Assembly: GCF_030813715.1 (NCBI RefSeq)
Contig: NZ_JAUSUZ010000001.1
Coordinates: 1,178,001 to 1,242,000, forward strand
Direction of reading: 5' to 3'
Length of the DNA stretch: 64,000 bases
Source of the DNA: Catenuloplanes indicus
GTDB lineage: Bacteria > Actinomycetota > Actinomycetes > Mycobacteriales > Micromonosporaceae
The notes under the pieces were generated by a model. The model saw nothing but the letters and a program-made list of their open reading frames with translations. It made no database searches and was not told the origin of the DNA. Positions 1-8,633 of this stretch are shown here, in pieces. Each line of letters begins with the position of its first letter. Position 1 is the first letter of the stretch. The translations under genes were made by a program, and so were the position numbers.

Positions 1-1
1 G

Positions 2-493
2 ACCGTGGCACTCGCGCGCGGTGAGTTCGACCAGGCGCGGGAACACTCCGCGGCGCAGCACCGCATCTTCACCACGCTCGGCGACGTACGCTCGGCGACG
101 CTCGGGTTGCTCCGGCTCGGCACGGTGGAGAACGAGTCCGGCCGGCCCGCGGAGGCGGTCACCTATCTGCGGCAGACCATCACCCTGCTGTCCGGGCTCG
201 GCGTGGATCCGTACAACGAGGCGGTCGCACGGATCGAGCTGGGCCGCGCCCTCGGCGCGCTGGGCGATGACGAGGGCGCGGACCGGGAACTGGCGCACGC
301 ACTGTCCGAGATGGACCGGCTCGGGTCGGCGCGGGGCCGGGCGCAGGCCCTGCACCGGCGCGGGGAGTGGCATCTGCGCGCCGGGCGGGACCCGGACGCG
401 CGACGGGACCTGACCGCGGCGGAGAAGGCCTACACCCGGCTGGCCGACACCGAGGCCGTACCGGTGCGGCGCCTGCTCGACGGGATGGCGTGA
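2..493 (+). CDS. C-terminal part of a TPR-containing regulator (AfsR/SARP-like), 5' end outside window
   Basis: The reading frame is open from the window edge, so only the last ~163 residues are seen. They form helical pairs of TPR type, with the pattern G-x-x-x-x-A-x-x-x-L-x-x-A recurring about every 40 residues (for example around LGRALGALGDDEGADREL and HRRGEWHLRAGRDPDARRDL). Such a TPR tail is typical of AfsR/SARP or NB-ARC-TPR regulators in actinomycetes, but the DNA-binding and ATPase parts would lie upstream, so the family is inferred. The 3' end overlaps the 3' end of the convergent small gene at 430-804 by 64 bp. Confidence 0.7.
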   Translation, partial: TVALARGEFDQAREHSAAQHRIFTTLGDVRSATLGLLRLGTVENESGRPAEAVTYLRQTITLLSGLGVDPYNEAVARIELGRALGALGDDEGADRELAHALSEMDRLGSARGRAQALHRRGEWHLRAGRDPDARRDLTAAEKAYTRLADTEAVPVRRLLDGMA

Positions 494-804
494 CACGTCA
501 GCAGGAGCAGCAGTGCCACCGCACGCGCGACGTCCACCGGCCCGGCACCGATCGGCGCGGCGCTGCCGCCCGCGGTCGCGGCCACCCGCCCGGTGCGATG
601 GGTCAGTGTCACGGCCCCGTGGCCGGTGGTCCGGGCCACCGCGGACACGCCCGGACAGCGCGCCAGCAACTCCTCCGGCGTCTCCCCCACCGACGGCGCC
701 AGCAGCAGCACGTCCGCGACCGGCACCCAGCCGGCCGGCGCGTCCGGCACGGCCACCACCAGGTAGGCCCCGCCCCCGGCCGACATCAGCCACACCCCGG
801 TCAC
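430..804 (-). CDS. Small hypothetical protein translationally coupled to the upstream glycosyltransferase-like gene
   Basis: A 124-codon frame whose GTG start (804) overlaps the TGA stop of the preceding minus-strand gene in the arrangement GTGA, the usual sign of translational coupling. The first ~70 residues look like a compact alpha/beta domain (GGAYLVVAVPD, PVADVLLLAPSVGETPEELLARCPG). The tail is Ala/Leu then Arg/Ser rich and overlaps the end of the convergent TPR gene, so the true C-terminus may be degenerate. No family recognised. A function alongside the glycosyltransferase-like protein is inferred only from coupling. Confidence 0.5.
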   Translation of the reverse strand: MTGVWLMSAGGGAYLVVAVPDAPAGWVPVADVLLLAPSVGETPEELLARCPGVSAVARTTGHGAVTLTHRTGRVAATAGGSAAPIGAGPVDVARAVALLLLLTCHAIPSSRRRTGTASVSASRV

Positions 805-2027
805 GACACCACCCGCCGGCGGTACGGCCGGGACACCGCGACCGGCCGGGTGACGGCCCGCCAGGCCGGCTCGGGCAGGCGCAGCAGCCGGTACATCTGG
901 GTGCGCAGACGGCGCGCGGCCTCGCCCCGGACGGAGCTGACCAGCGGCGGTACCGCGGCCGCGACCGCCGCACGCCGGAACTCCGCGTCCCGCAGCTGGT
1001 CCCGCAGCGGACGGCGCACGTCGAGCAGCGCGGTCGTCCGGGACAACGCCTCGGCCGCCGACCCGGGCGCGACCCGGCCGGGCGGGGCCGGCAGGTGCAG
1101 CACCGGAACGCCGGCGGTGGCGGCGTAGAGCGTGGGCGACCCGTAGTCGCCGATCCACACGTCCGCGGCCGCGGCCAGCGCACGCCAGTCCAGCGGCTCG
1201 ACGTACCGGAGCCCCGGTACCCGCCGGTTGCGCGCCCAGGCCTCCACCTGCCGCGCGCCGTGCCCGTGCCAGGTGGCGGGGTGGCAGACCGCGCGGACCG
1301 CGTACCGGTCACGCGGCAGTTCCCGCAGTGCCTCGCGGAGCGCCGGCCAGACGCGCCGGAACAGCGACCACTCGCCCCAGGTGCTGCTGACCGCGATCAG
1401 CGTCCGGTCCGCGACGACCCCCAGACCCCGGCGGTACGCGGTCCGGCGCGGCAGGCTCGCGGTGAGCCGGTCGAGGCACAGGTCGCCGGTGAGCCGCGCG
1501 GCCGGGAGCGCCTGCGGGCACTGCCGCGCCAGCACGTCCCGCGCGCCCACGTGCGAGATCGTGACCACCCGAGGGATCAGCCGCCCGTAGCTGGTCAGCC
1601 ACGGCGCGGCCAGCCCGGTGACCAGCCCGTCCCCCGGCCCGCCGGACGGCGACCAGGTGACCTTGTTGCTCATGATGCCGTGCGGCAGCTGGATGATCGG
1701 TGCACGCAGCTCGTGCAGCCCGGCGCAGTCCGCCGCGAGCGCCAGGTCGAACGTGGACCGCCGCGCCTGCTCCCACGGGATCACCACCGCGCCAAGCGAG
1801 GACAGCAGCTCGTCCGTACCGTTGCTGAGCACGTCCGGCGCCCGGGTGAAGACCACCTGCACGCGCTCGTCCGCCTCCGCCAGCCCGACCGCGTCCAGCA
1901 CGTGCTGCGCGCTCGCGACCGTGTGGCAGACCGCGAGCACCAGCCGTTCCACCGGCGCGGTGTGCCACCGTGCCGCGCCCGGCCCGGCCGGCATCTCCAG
2001 CCAGTGCGTACCCGTCATCTCGTGCAT
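801..2027 (-). CDS. Glycosyltransferase-like (CDP-glycerol glycerophosphotransferase-type fold) protein
   Basis: About 408 residues, starting at ATG 2027 (a second in-frame ATG lies at 2018). The N-terminal half reads like the actinomycete family with the signature LAVCHTVASAQHVLDAV, then a VVFTRAPDVLSNGTDELL segment and an LPHGIMSNKVTW segment. The C-terminal half has WIGDYGSPTLYAATAGVPVLHL, the donor-site pattern of GT-B enzymes related to CDP-glycerol glycerophosphotransferases and UDP-GlcNAc 2-epimerases. Members of this family are often mis-annotated as translation initiation factor 2. Substrate unknown. Divergent from the SARP gene at 2196 and coupled to the small gene downstream. Confidence 0.6.
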   Translation of the reverse strand: MHEMTGTHWLEMPAGPGAARWHTAPVERLVLAVCHTVASAQHVLDAVGLAEADERVQVVFTRAPDVLSNGTDELLSSLGAVVIPWEQARRSTFDLALAADCAGLHELRAPIIQLPHGIMSNKVTWSPSGGPGDGLVTGLAAPWLTSYGRLIPRVVTISHVGARDVLARQCPQALPAARLTGDLCLDRLTASLPRRTAYRRGLGVVADRTLIAVSSTWGEWSLFRRVWPALREALRELPRDRYAVRAVCHPATWHGHGARQVEAWARNRRVPGLRYVEPLDWRALAAAADVWIGDYGSPTLYAATAGVPVLHLPAPPGRVAPGSAAEALSRTTALLDVRRPLRDQLRDAEFRRAAVAAAVPPLVSSVRGEAARRLRTQMYRLLRLPEPAWRAVTRPVAVSRPYRRRVVS

Positions 2028-2082
2028 GCTCTTCCGTCCTTCGCATCGTGCGGCATGACGGTCGAAGCATCGGCGTGCCCCG

Positions 2083-2125
2083 CGGACGGGAAACGGGACG
2101 CGAACCCGGACGGAAACCGGGACGG
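2083..2125. repeat. Two imperfect ~18-bp direct repeats in the divergent promoter region
   Basis: The segments 2083-2100 and 2107-2125 share the core CGGACGG-AAAC-GGGACG with a 24-bp period. They lie between the minus-strand glycosyltransferase-like gene and the SARP gene. SARP proteins commonly bind direct repeats near promoters, so an operator role (possibly autoregulation) is plausible but unproven. Confidence 0.4.
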
Positions 2126-2145
2126 TGCAGGCTGGGCCGCCGACA

Positions 2146-2156
2146 ACAAAATTTGT
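2146..2156. promoter_or_regulatory. AT-rich palindrome upstream of the SARP gene
   Basis: The sequence ACAAAATTTGT is an odd-length palindrome 40 bp before the SARP start and is strikingly AT-rich against its surroundings. It is probably part of the promoter or an operator. There is no further support. Confidence 0.3.
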
Positions 2157-2195
2157 GCCCGGCGATGCGACACTGCGTTCCGGGGGTGACCGGAC

Positions 2196-3080
2196 ATGGA
2201 GATTCGCCTGCTCGGCCCGGTGGAGATCACCAATGATGACCACACGCCGGTACGTCCGGAGCGCGCGGCACAGCGCGGCCTGCTCGCCGCGCTCGCACTC
2301 CGGCCCGGCCGGCTGGTGAGTACGGACGCGCTGATCGACTGCCTGTGGGACGGCGACCCGCCGGAGAAGGCCGGCGAGACGCTGGCCCATTACGCCCGCG
2401 CCGTCCGCGCCGCGCTGACCGCCGCCGGTGCCGCACCCGGCGTGCTGACGAACCGGCGCCGCACCGGCTACGCGCTGCACGTACCACCGGAGTCCGTCGA
2501 CTATCACCGCTTCACCGCGCTCGTGCGGGACGCCGCCCGCGAGACTTCCGCCGGCCCGGCCGCGGACCTCTACACGCGGGCGCTCGCGATGTGGCACGGC
2601 GACGCGCTGGCCGACATCGGCACGGACTGGGCCGAGCGCCAGTCGTACCGCATGCGCCAGGAACGTACGGACGCGTGCTGCGCGCTCTTCCGCCGTCAGA
2701 TGGCCGACGGCGCCCACGCGGCCGCCGCCACCGGCGTCACCGCCCTGCTGACCGAGATCACGCCGACCGACGACATCATCATGATCGGCCTGGAGGCGCT
2801 CGCCCACAGTGGACGCCACGCCGACATCGACCAGTTCCTCACGGACGCCACCACCCGCATGTGGCACCTCGCCGCCGCCCGCCCGAGCGACTCGGTCCGC
2901 ACCCTCGCCACCCACTTGACCACAAACCCGCCCGCCGCGCATCGCCCCCCACACGAATCCCACGAGTCGCACGGCCGGGACGAGATGTACGGCGGGCGGG
3001 TCCAGCAGACAGCTACGAACTGCGGTACCGTCCACTTCGCAGGGCGCGATCAATACGTCTACATGTCGCGGTTCCATTAG
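2196..3080 (+). CDS. SARP-type transcriptional regulator (winged helix plus BTAD domain) with a short C-terminal motif tail
   Basis: 294 residues. Residues 1-90 form the OmpR-like winged helix of SARPs (MEIRLLGPVEI, QRGLLAALALRPGRLVSTDALIDCLWDG, LTNRRRTGYALHV). Residues ~95-240 form the BTAD helical domain (VDYHRFTALVRDA, LYTRALAMWHGDALADI). This is the short SARP class without an NB-ARC ATPase. The last ~20 residues are unusual for a SARP: after a His/Pro-rich linker they read NCGTVHFAGRDQYVYMSRFH, resembling the short Gly/Asn/Gln tails that signalling proteins use for prion-like or effector-associated contacts. Likely an activator of a nearby gene; its targets are not shown by the sequence. 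Confidence 0.85.
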   Translation: MEIRLLGPVEITNDDHTPVRPERAAQRGLLAALALRPGRLVSTDALIDCLWDGDPPEKAGETLAHYARAVRAALTAAGAAPGVLTNRRRTGYALHVPPESVDYHRFTALVRDAARETSAGPAADLYTRALAMWHGDALADIGTDWAERQSYRMRQERTDACCALFRRQMADGAHAAAATGVTALLTEITPTDDIIMIGLEALAHSGRHADIDQFLTDATTRMWHLAAARPSDSVRTLATHLTTNPPAAHRPPHESHESHGRDEMYGGRVQQTATNCGTVHFAGRDQYVYMSRFH

Positions 3081-3716
3081 GGTTTAGCGGCGTCCGCCAG
3101 CACACATTCACCCGCAGGGTGGAATCACTATCCACTTCGGATGATCATAACTACTATCTTCGATGGGATTTCTACGGTAGCAACGCGGGATCCCATCAAA
3201 GTAGGCCGCAGTTACGATCATCAGATTGGATGAATGTGCCCACCCCCTTGCTGCTGATGCTCTTCGTCAAAGCCATCGGAGCGATCAGCGGAATTCTGTT
3301 CATCGAGGATTAACGATCAGCACCACCCCACCGGGGGTCGGCTCATCGGCCGGCCCCACCCTTCAGGAACCATCCCCACGCGTAGGACTGTAGCTCACAT
3401 AATCGACCAGGTCGACGGAATCACCCGTCCGGTCTACAATCCTTGGCAAGCGAGTTGCCACTCGAACAAAAGCGGCTGGGCCACGGCCGGCACGCCGCAG
3501 CACGAGATGACCGTCGCCTGCGGGTTCCGCCGACCGCGATGACGCGGGCGGGCCTGCGAGGACGTCGACGTCGCTGAGGACGAGGCGAGCCGCCGTCGAC
3601 GTCCAGGCAGATGTCGGCCTGGCCGTCAACAGGTGAAATATCCGCAGCGCAGCGCGGTTGACGCGGCGCACACCGGGCTCGGGAACAAGCGGCGCTCCGG
3701 TCGTGCTGACCCTAGG
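3081..3716. other. Non-coding stretch of lower GC after the SARP gene
   Basis: About 640 bp with no well-supported gene. It is locally AT-rich around 3110-3320. It contains an 8-bp inverted repeat GATGGGAT/ATCCCATC (3162-3169 and 3190-3197, 20-nt loop) and a 27-codon frame at 3230-3313 encoding a hydrophobic peptide (PLLLMLFVKAIGAISGILF) that lacks a clear ribosome site. The ATG at 3633 is in frame with the next gene but gives an atypical N-terminus, so 3633-3716 is treated as untranslated. Confidence 0.4.
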
Positions 3717-4712
3717 GTGATCAACTTCGGACCGCGTCTCTCGCTGCTCGATCGCTCGCGCACCCGGACCGGTGAAGCAGAACCGGACGCGCTCCGGGGC
3801 ACGGTCACGCGCGCGGCGCACGCGGAACGGCTCGGCTACGAACGGTTCTGGGTCGCGGAGCATCACGGCGTACCCGGGATCGCGGGCGCGGCCCCGGCCG
3901 TGCTGCTGGCCGCGATCGCCGGCGCGACCTCGGCCATCCGGATCGGCTCGGCCGGTGTGATGGTGCCGCATCATCAGCCGCTGGTCGTGGCGGAGCAGTT
4001 CGCGACGCTGTCCGCGTTCGCGCCCGGCCGGGTCGATCTGGGGCTCGGCCGCTCGCCCGGGTTCACCGCGCCGGTACGCCGGGCGCTGCGCCAGGCGGAG
4101 ACCGACTTCGCGGCGGACGTCGCGGAGCTGCGCCGGTTCCTCACCGGGACGGCGGAGATCGGGCTGCACCCGCGGCCGGCGGGGACCATCCCGCTGTACG
4201 TGCTGGCCACCGGCAGCGGGTTGCGGATCGCGGCCGAGCTGGGGCTGCCGGTCATCGTGGGCGGGCCGCTGCTCGGTGTCGGCGGCGACCCGGAGCCGGG
4301 GCGGGCCGCGCTGGACGACTACCGGCGCACGTTCCGCCCGTCCGCGCGGCAGCCGGTGCCGTGGGTCGCGATCAGCCTGGACGTGCTGGTCGCGGACACC
4401 ACCGCGGAGGCCGCGGACCTGCTGCTGCCGGAGGCGTGGGCGATGGCGCAGAGTCGCACCACCGGTGTCTTCCCGCCGCTGGAGCCGGTGGGCGTGGCGC
4501 GCTCCGCCACCCGCACGGCTCGCCAGCAGCAGTATCTCGAGCAGGCCGTGGCCGCCGCGATCACCGGCACGCCCGCGCAGGTGGAGAGCCGGCTCACCGC
4601 GCTGCTCGATCGCACCGGCGCCGCCGAACTGGTCACCGCCGGCAGCACCTTCGACCGCTCCGCCCTGGCGGCCTCCGACGCGGCCCTGGCCGCGCTCTTC
4701 GGCCGGCCGTGA
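3717..4712 (+). CDS. LLM-class flavin-dependent oxidoreductase (MsnO8-like)
   Basis: A luciferase-like TIM-barrel monooxygenase that would use reduced FMN (or F420). GTG 3717 is chosen because it gives the family N-terminus VINFGPRLSLLDRS; the upstream ATG at 3633 would add 28 atypical residues. Family hallmarks are AERLGYERFWVAEHHGVPGIAG, the GSAGVMVPHHQPLVVAEQF segment and GRVDLGLGRSPG. At ~331 aa it matches the usual MsnO8-family length. Substrate unknown. It is followed by a convergent P450/MFS pair, so it may belong to a small tailoring cluster, but no shared promoter is visible. Confidence 0.85.
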   Translation: MINFGPRLSLLDRSRTRTGEAEPDALRGTVTRAAHAERLGYERFWVAEHHGVPGIAGAAPAVLLAAIAGATSAIRIGSAGVMVPHHQPLVVAEQFATLSAFAPGRVDLGLGRSPGFTAPVRRALRQAETDFAADVAELRRFLTGTAEIGLHPRPAGTIPLYVLATGSGLRIAAELGLPVIVGGPLLGVGGDPEPGRAALDDYRRTFRPSARQPVPWVAISLDVLVADTTAEAADLLLPEAWAMAQSRTTGVFPPLEPVGVARSATRTARQQQYLEQAVAAAITGTPAQVESRLTALLDRTGAAELVTAGSTFDRSALAASDAALAALFGRP

Positions 4713-4851
4713 GCAGGGCATCCGCACGCCCCTCCGGTCTTTCGTGGCGACCGACGGCGGAGTCGGAAGGTGCGGCGACGGCCGGCCCACCGCCGTACCG
4801 CGCCGGGGACCGGGGCCGGGCTGAGGATGCCGGCCGGCTGCGCCGCGACGG

Positions 4852-6204
4852 TCACCCGGCCGCGCGGTGGCGGTCGACCGTGACCGTGAACGACAGCGCC
4901 GGTCCCGGTGTCGGGGTGACCTTGGTGGCCAGTTCGTAGTCCGGTGACGGCAGGCGCATGTCCAGGCGGTGGAACATCCGGGCCATGGTGACCAGCATCT
5001 GCACGTCCGCCAGCGTCTTGCCGAGGCAGACGTGCTGGCCGCGGCCGTACGGTGAGTACGCCCCGGTCTGCAGGTGCTCCGCGCGCGGCTTCTCGTACCG
5101 GTCGATGTCGAAACGGTACGGGTCGGGGTAGAACTCCTCGAGGAAGTGCGGCACGGTGGTGCCGATGTAGAGCGTCTCGCCGGCCGCGATCCGGTGGCCC
5201 TGGAACGTGAAGTCGCGGGTGGCGGTGCGCATCTGCACCACCGCGGTCGGGTAGAGCCGCATCGTCTCCATCAGCGCGCCGCGGATCGCCGGGATGCCCC
5301 GGAGGTCACGCTCGGTCAGTGTCGGCCTGGCGAACAGCTGGTCGGCCTCCGCTCGTACCCGCTGATGCACGTCGGGGTGTTTCAGCACCGCGTAGACGAA
5401 CGCGCCGATCGTGTTCGCGACCGTGTCCAGACCGGCCACGTAAGGGCCGGTCACGCTGATCATCAGGTCGGAGTCGGGCATCGCGCGCGGGTTCTCCCGG
5501 TTCGCGCGGAGCAGGTCGTCGAGCAGGATCGCCGGTCGCGCCGCCGCGCCGGGCCGTGACCGGTCCTCGATCATCAGGCGGCTCAGCTCGGCCACGCGGG
5601 CCTTCGCTCGCCGGTAGCGCGGGTCGCGCAGCAGCAGGCGCGGGCGCTGCCGGGTGACCAGCACGTTCAGGATGTACATGGTGACGCGCCGGACGTCGTC
5701 CACGTACTCCGGGCGGGACGCGCCAGTCATCAGCTCGCCCAGCTGATCGGTGACCAGCGCCTGCATCGCACGCAGCACCGGCACGGTCGCGCCCGGCCGC
5801 CAGGTGCGGTCGATGTTGCGGTCGGTGATCGCGACGACCTCGTCCAGCCGGTCCGCGATCGCCTCCCGGGAGTAGCCGCGGCGCATGATGTCGCGCAGCT
5901 CCTTGTGCCCCGCACCGTCCTCACCGGACAGCGTGCGGGTCGCACCGTACTCGTCGACGAGCCCGTGCCAGAACTCGCGCGACCGCAGGCACTCCCGCCC
6001 CTCCTTCGTGCCCATGAACTCGGCCGCCTCCGGCCCGGCGAGCACCGCATGCTCCCGGCCGAGGATCCGCACCCGGAAGACCGGCCCGTGCTCACGGTAA
6101 CCGTCCACGAAGAACCGCGCCGGGTCCTTGCTCATCGGCAGCAGATTGCCCACCACGGGAAGACCGCGCACGATCGGGGTCCGCATCACACTGTCCGTCG
6201 TCAC
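4852..6204 (-). CDS. Cytochrome P450
   Basis: 450 residues. The I-helix oxygen-binding segment is VTGPYVAGLDTVANT (A/G-G-x-D-T type), the ExxR pair is ETMR, and the heme-thiolate loop is YSPYGRGQHVCLGK with Tyr in place of the usual first Phe. The N-terminus (GLPVVGNLLPMSKDP) lacks a membrane anchor, as in soluble bacterial P450s. GTG 6204 overlaps the TGA of the MFS gene as GTGA, so the two are translationally coupled. Together they suggest oxidation plus export of, or self-protection from, a hydrophobic compound (inference). The redox partner is not nearby. Confidence 0.93.
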   Translation of the reverse strand: MTTDSVMRTPIVRGLPVVGNLLPMSKDPARFFVDGYREHGPVFRVRILGREHAVLAGPEAAEFMGTKEGRECLRSREFWHGLVDEYGATRTLSGEDGAGHKELRDIMRRGYSREAIADRLDEVVAITDRNIDRTWRPGATVPVLRAMQALVTDQLGELMTGASRPEYVDDVRRVTMYILNVLVTRQRPRLLLRDPRYRRAKARVAELSRLMIEDRSRPGAAARPAILLDDLLRANRENPRAMPDSDLMISVTGPYVAGLDTVANTIGAFVYAVLKHPDVHQRVRAEADQLFARPTLTERDLRGIPAIRGALMETMRLYPTAVVQMRTATRDFTFQGHRIAAGETLYIGTTVPHFLEEFYPDPYRFDIDRYEKPRAEHLQTGAYSPYGRGQHVCLGKTLADVQMLVTMARMFHRLDMRLPSPDYELATKVTPTPGPALSFTVTVDRHRAAG

Positions 6205-7523
6205 GACCCCGAATCGTATCGACGTCTATGATCGTCTTCGACCCCGCTCGCAGGAGCCGGAACAACACCCAAAAGACCTTTCAGCCGCGGTACGGGCGAG
6301 AGCAGCAGGATCACCGGCGGTAGCAGCAGGCCGGCGGCACCGGCGAACAGGCCGGTACGCACGCCGAACGCGGACGCGACGACCCCGGTCACGGCCGCGC
6401 CGCACGGGATCGCGGCGTAGCTCGCCAGCCGCATCACCGCGTTGACCCGGCCGAGCAGGTGCGGCGGCGCCACGCTCTGCCGCAGCGTGACCGAGCCGAT
6501 CACGGAGATCGTCACGCCGAAACCGGTGATCAGGTATGCGGCCGCGATCAGCGCACCGGCGGCGATCGGCGTGCCGCCGGCACCGGCCAGCGGGATCAGG
6601 ACGGGAGCGGCGCAGCCGAGCGCGGTGCCGGCGGTGAACGTGGGCCCGAAACCGAACCGGCGCACCGCACGCGGCGCGAACACGGCCCCGGCCAGGCCAC
6701 CGAGGCTACCGGCGCCGATGCAGAGGCCGAGGGTGCCGGCGGTCAGGCCCAGCGCGGTGAGCGCGTAGAGCGCGATCAGCGTCTCTCCGAACTGGACGAA
6801 GAAGTTGTAGGCGAACGATTCCAGGCAGATAGCCCGCAGGTATGGATCACGCACCACCAGCGCGATCCCGTCGGCGAGCTGGCGACGCAGCGGGGTCGGC
6901 GGCACTCGCGGTGGCGCCGCGTCCGGTGACGGCGTTTGCGGCCGCGCCTCGTCCGGTGCGCGGATCGCCAGCAGGGTGGCCGCGGAGAACAGGTAGGACG
7001 CCGCGTCCAGCAGCAGCGTGACCGGTGCGGTCAGCGCCTGGACCAGCGCACCGGCGAGGCCGGGCCCGGCCACGTCCGCGACCGAGGCACTGACCGAGAG
7101 TTTGCTGTTGCCGTCGACGAGCTGGTCCCGCCCCGCGATCGCCGGCAGATAGGACAGGTGCGCGACGTCGAAGACCACCGTGGCCGCACCGATCAGCAGC
7201 AGCGCCACGGACAGTCCGGTCAGGTGCAGCACACCGGCGACCCCGGTCAGCGCGACGGCCGCGATCAGCACACCACGCAGCAGGTTCGCCGCGATCATCG
7301 CGGGCCGGGCCGGACGCCGGTCCACCCACAGCCCGACCGGCAGCGTGAGGAACAGGAACGGCAGGAACTCCACCGTACGCAGCACGCTGAGCTGCGCCGC
7401 ATCCGCACCGAGCGCGGTGATCGCCAGCACCGGCACCGCGAACGTAGTGATCTGCGAGCCCAGCACGGAGACCGACTGCCCGGCCCAGAGCCACCGGAAG
7501 TCGCGGTTTCGCCAGATCGTCAT
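6201..7523 (-). CDS. MFS efflux transporter
   Basis: 440 residues with about 12 predicted membrane helices. The N-terminus WRNRDFRWLWAGQSVSVLGSQIT and the loop LPVGLWVDRRPAR are typical of macrolide-efflux-type (Mef/MFS_3) permeases of the plasma membrane. It is first in the operon with the P450 (4-bp overlap) and divergent from a CGNR-domain protein 66 bp away, which is a likely local regulator. The start ATG 7523 is preceded by GAGGG. Confidence 0.88.
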   Translation of the reverse strand: MTIWRNRDFRWLWAGQSVSVLGSQITTFAVPVLAITALGADAAQLSVLRTVEFLPFLFLTLPVGLWVDRRPARPAMIAANLLRGVLIAAVALTGVAGVLHLTGLSVALLLIGAATVVFDVAHLSYLPAIAGRDQLVDGNSKLSVSASVADVAGPGLAGALVQALTAPVTLLLDAASYLFSAATLLAIRAPDEARPQTPSPDAAPPRVPPTPLRRQLADGIALVVRDPYLRAICLESFAYNFFVQFGETLIALYALTALGLTAGTLGLCIGAGSLGGLAGAVFAPRAVRRFGFGPTFTAGTALGCAAPVLIPLAGAGGTPIAAGALIAAAYLITGFGVTISVIGSVTLRQSVAPPHLLGRVNAVMRLASYAAIPCGAAVTGVVASAFGVRTGLFAGAAGLLLPPVILLLSPVPRLKGLLGVVPAPASGVEDDHRRRYDSGS

Positions 7524-7524
7524 G

Positions 7525-7582
7525 TAACCCTCATTGCCCAGACGATAGTTACGTAACCATCCTCAGCACAACGGTGGTTAAC
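7525..7582. promoter_or_regulatory. Divergent promoter/operator region with repeated GTTAC palindromes
   Basis: Between the MFS start (7523) and the CGNR start (7590) lie GTTACGTAAC (perfect palindrome, 7548-7557), a GTTAAC palindrome near 7576, and a GTAACC just before the MFS start. The AT-rich, repeated GTTA(C/A)C sites look like an operator controlling both genes. The binding protein is presumably the CGNR protein (inference). Confidence 0.45.
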
Positions 7583-7589
7583 TAGCGGG

Positions 7590-8126
7590 GTGAACACCGG
7601 CCGTACCGCCCCCGCCGCCGCACCCGGCCGCCTCGGGACGGTCCAGGACTTCCTCAACACGCTGCACGTCGAGCGGGGCACCGACCTGCTCGGCGCACCC
7701 GCCACGGCGTACGACTGGCTGCCCGGCAACGACCTGCCACCCCCCGGCCCGCGCGCGCTCGACCGGCTGCGCGCCCTGCGCCGGGAACTGCGGTCCCGCT
7801 GCGGCGACGGCACCCCCGACGACGACCTTCTGGCCCGCCTCGCCGACCACGCCCCGCTGCGGTTCGCCCCGCACCCGACCGGCACGATCCGCTTGGCCCC
7901 CGCCGAGGACGGCCACCGCGGCATCCTCGCCACGCTGCTCACCATCACCTACGAGGCGCAGCGCGACGGCACCTGGCCCCGGCTCAAGACCTGCCACCAC
8001 AACGGCTGCCGCTGGGTCTTCTACGACCACTCCCGCAGCCGCACCGCCACCTGGTGCGCCATGGGCATCTGCGGCAACCGCACCAAGGTCGCCGCCTACC
8101 GCCGCCGCCAGTCCACCCCTCGCTAG
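7590..8126 (+). CDS. CGNR zinc-finger / ABATE-domain protein, putative regulator
   Basis: 178 residues from GTG 7590. The N-terminal ABATE-like region contains FLNTLHVERGTDLL and a W-L pattern. The C-terminal CGNR finger has KTCHHNGCRWVFYDHSRSR followed by WCAMGICGNRTKVAAYRRR, with the two Cys pairs that bind zinc. CGNR proteins are widespread in actinomycetes and usually sit beside the gene they control. The divergent arrangement with the MFS/P450 pair fits a stress or drug-responsive repressor. Length is normal for the family. Confidence 0.85.
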   Translation: MNTGRTAPAAAPGRLGTVQDFLNTLHVERGTDLLGAPATAYDWLPGNDLPPPGPRALDRLRALRRELRSRCGDGTPDDDLLARLADHAPLRFAPHPTGTIRLAPAEDGHRGILATLLTITYEAQRDGTWPRLKTCHHNGCRWVFYDHSRSRTATWCAMGICGNRTKVAAYRRRQSTPR

Positions 8127-8633
8127 CCCCCGGCCCCCGCGCCACCACCTCCCACCTCACCGCGTCACCACGGACCTCGCCGCGTCACCGCCTTTCCGCC
8201 TTTCCGCCTCGCCGCCTCGCCGCCTCGCCGGCACCCGGAAGCGGCACCCGCCACCCGACCACCCGCCGGCCGCGGCGCCGACCATCGCGATCCGGCATCC
8301 GGACCCGAAAGACGGAACCATCCGCCGTACGCGGCGAGATGCACCGACCGCCGCCGGTGGTTCCGCCGACCGCGCCGCCGGCAGAGCCGCCCCGATCCCC
8401 GTCGTCACCCGGGTGGAAGCGGTCACATACGTCCGAACCGGTCAGCCTCAGTGGATCTCGTGACGCGAATCGTCGTTCTGAGGTTCTTCGTGACGCCGAC
8501 GCGACGCGACCGCCATGCCACCGACGCCGCCGGCCCGGCACGGGTTCGTGCAAGTCCCCTGGACCCCGGGCCGCCGACGTCAGGGCCGGATCCACCCGGG
8601 CACTCCGGTCCCGAAATTGCACGATATAACCCG
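8127..8633. other. Gene-free stretch, low-complexity GC-rich
   Basis: Roughly 500 bp with no ORF I can support. It begins with Pro/His-type low-complexity DNA and contains the octamer tandem repeat described separately. It ends with a short AT-richer patch (around 8617-8636) next to the end of the EEP-family gene. Confidence 0.5.
8188..8227. repeat. Five tandem 8-bp units
   Basis: Two copies of CCGCCTTT followed by three copies of CCGCCTCG. The array is non-coding and perfect within each sub-type, indicating replication slippage. Confidence 0.8.

Noticed and set aside
3230-3313. 27-codon hydrophobic ORF
   Set aside because: No convincing ribosome site and no homology visible; listed only within the intergenic note.
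3363-4790. 475-codon minus-strand frame opposite the LLM oxidoreductase
   Set aside because: Arg/Gly-rich shadow frame; the plus strand carries clear LLM motifs.
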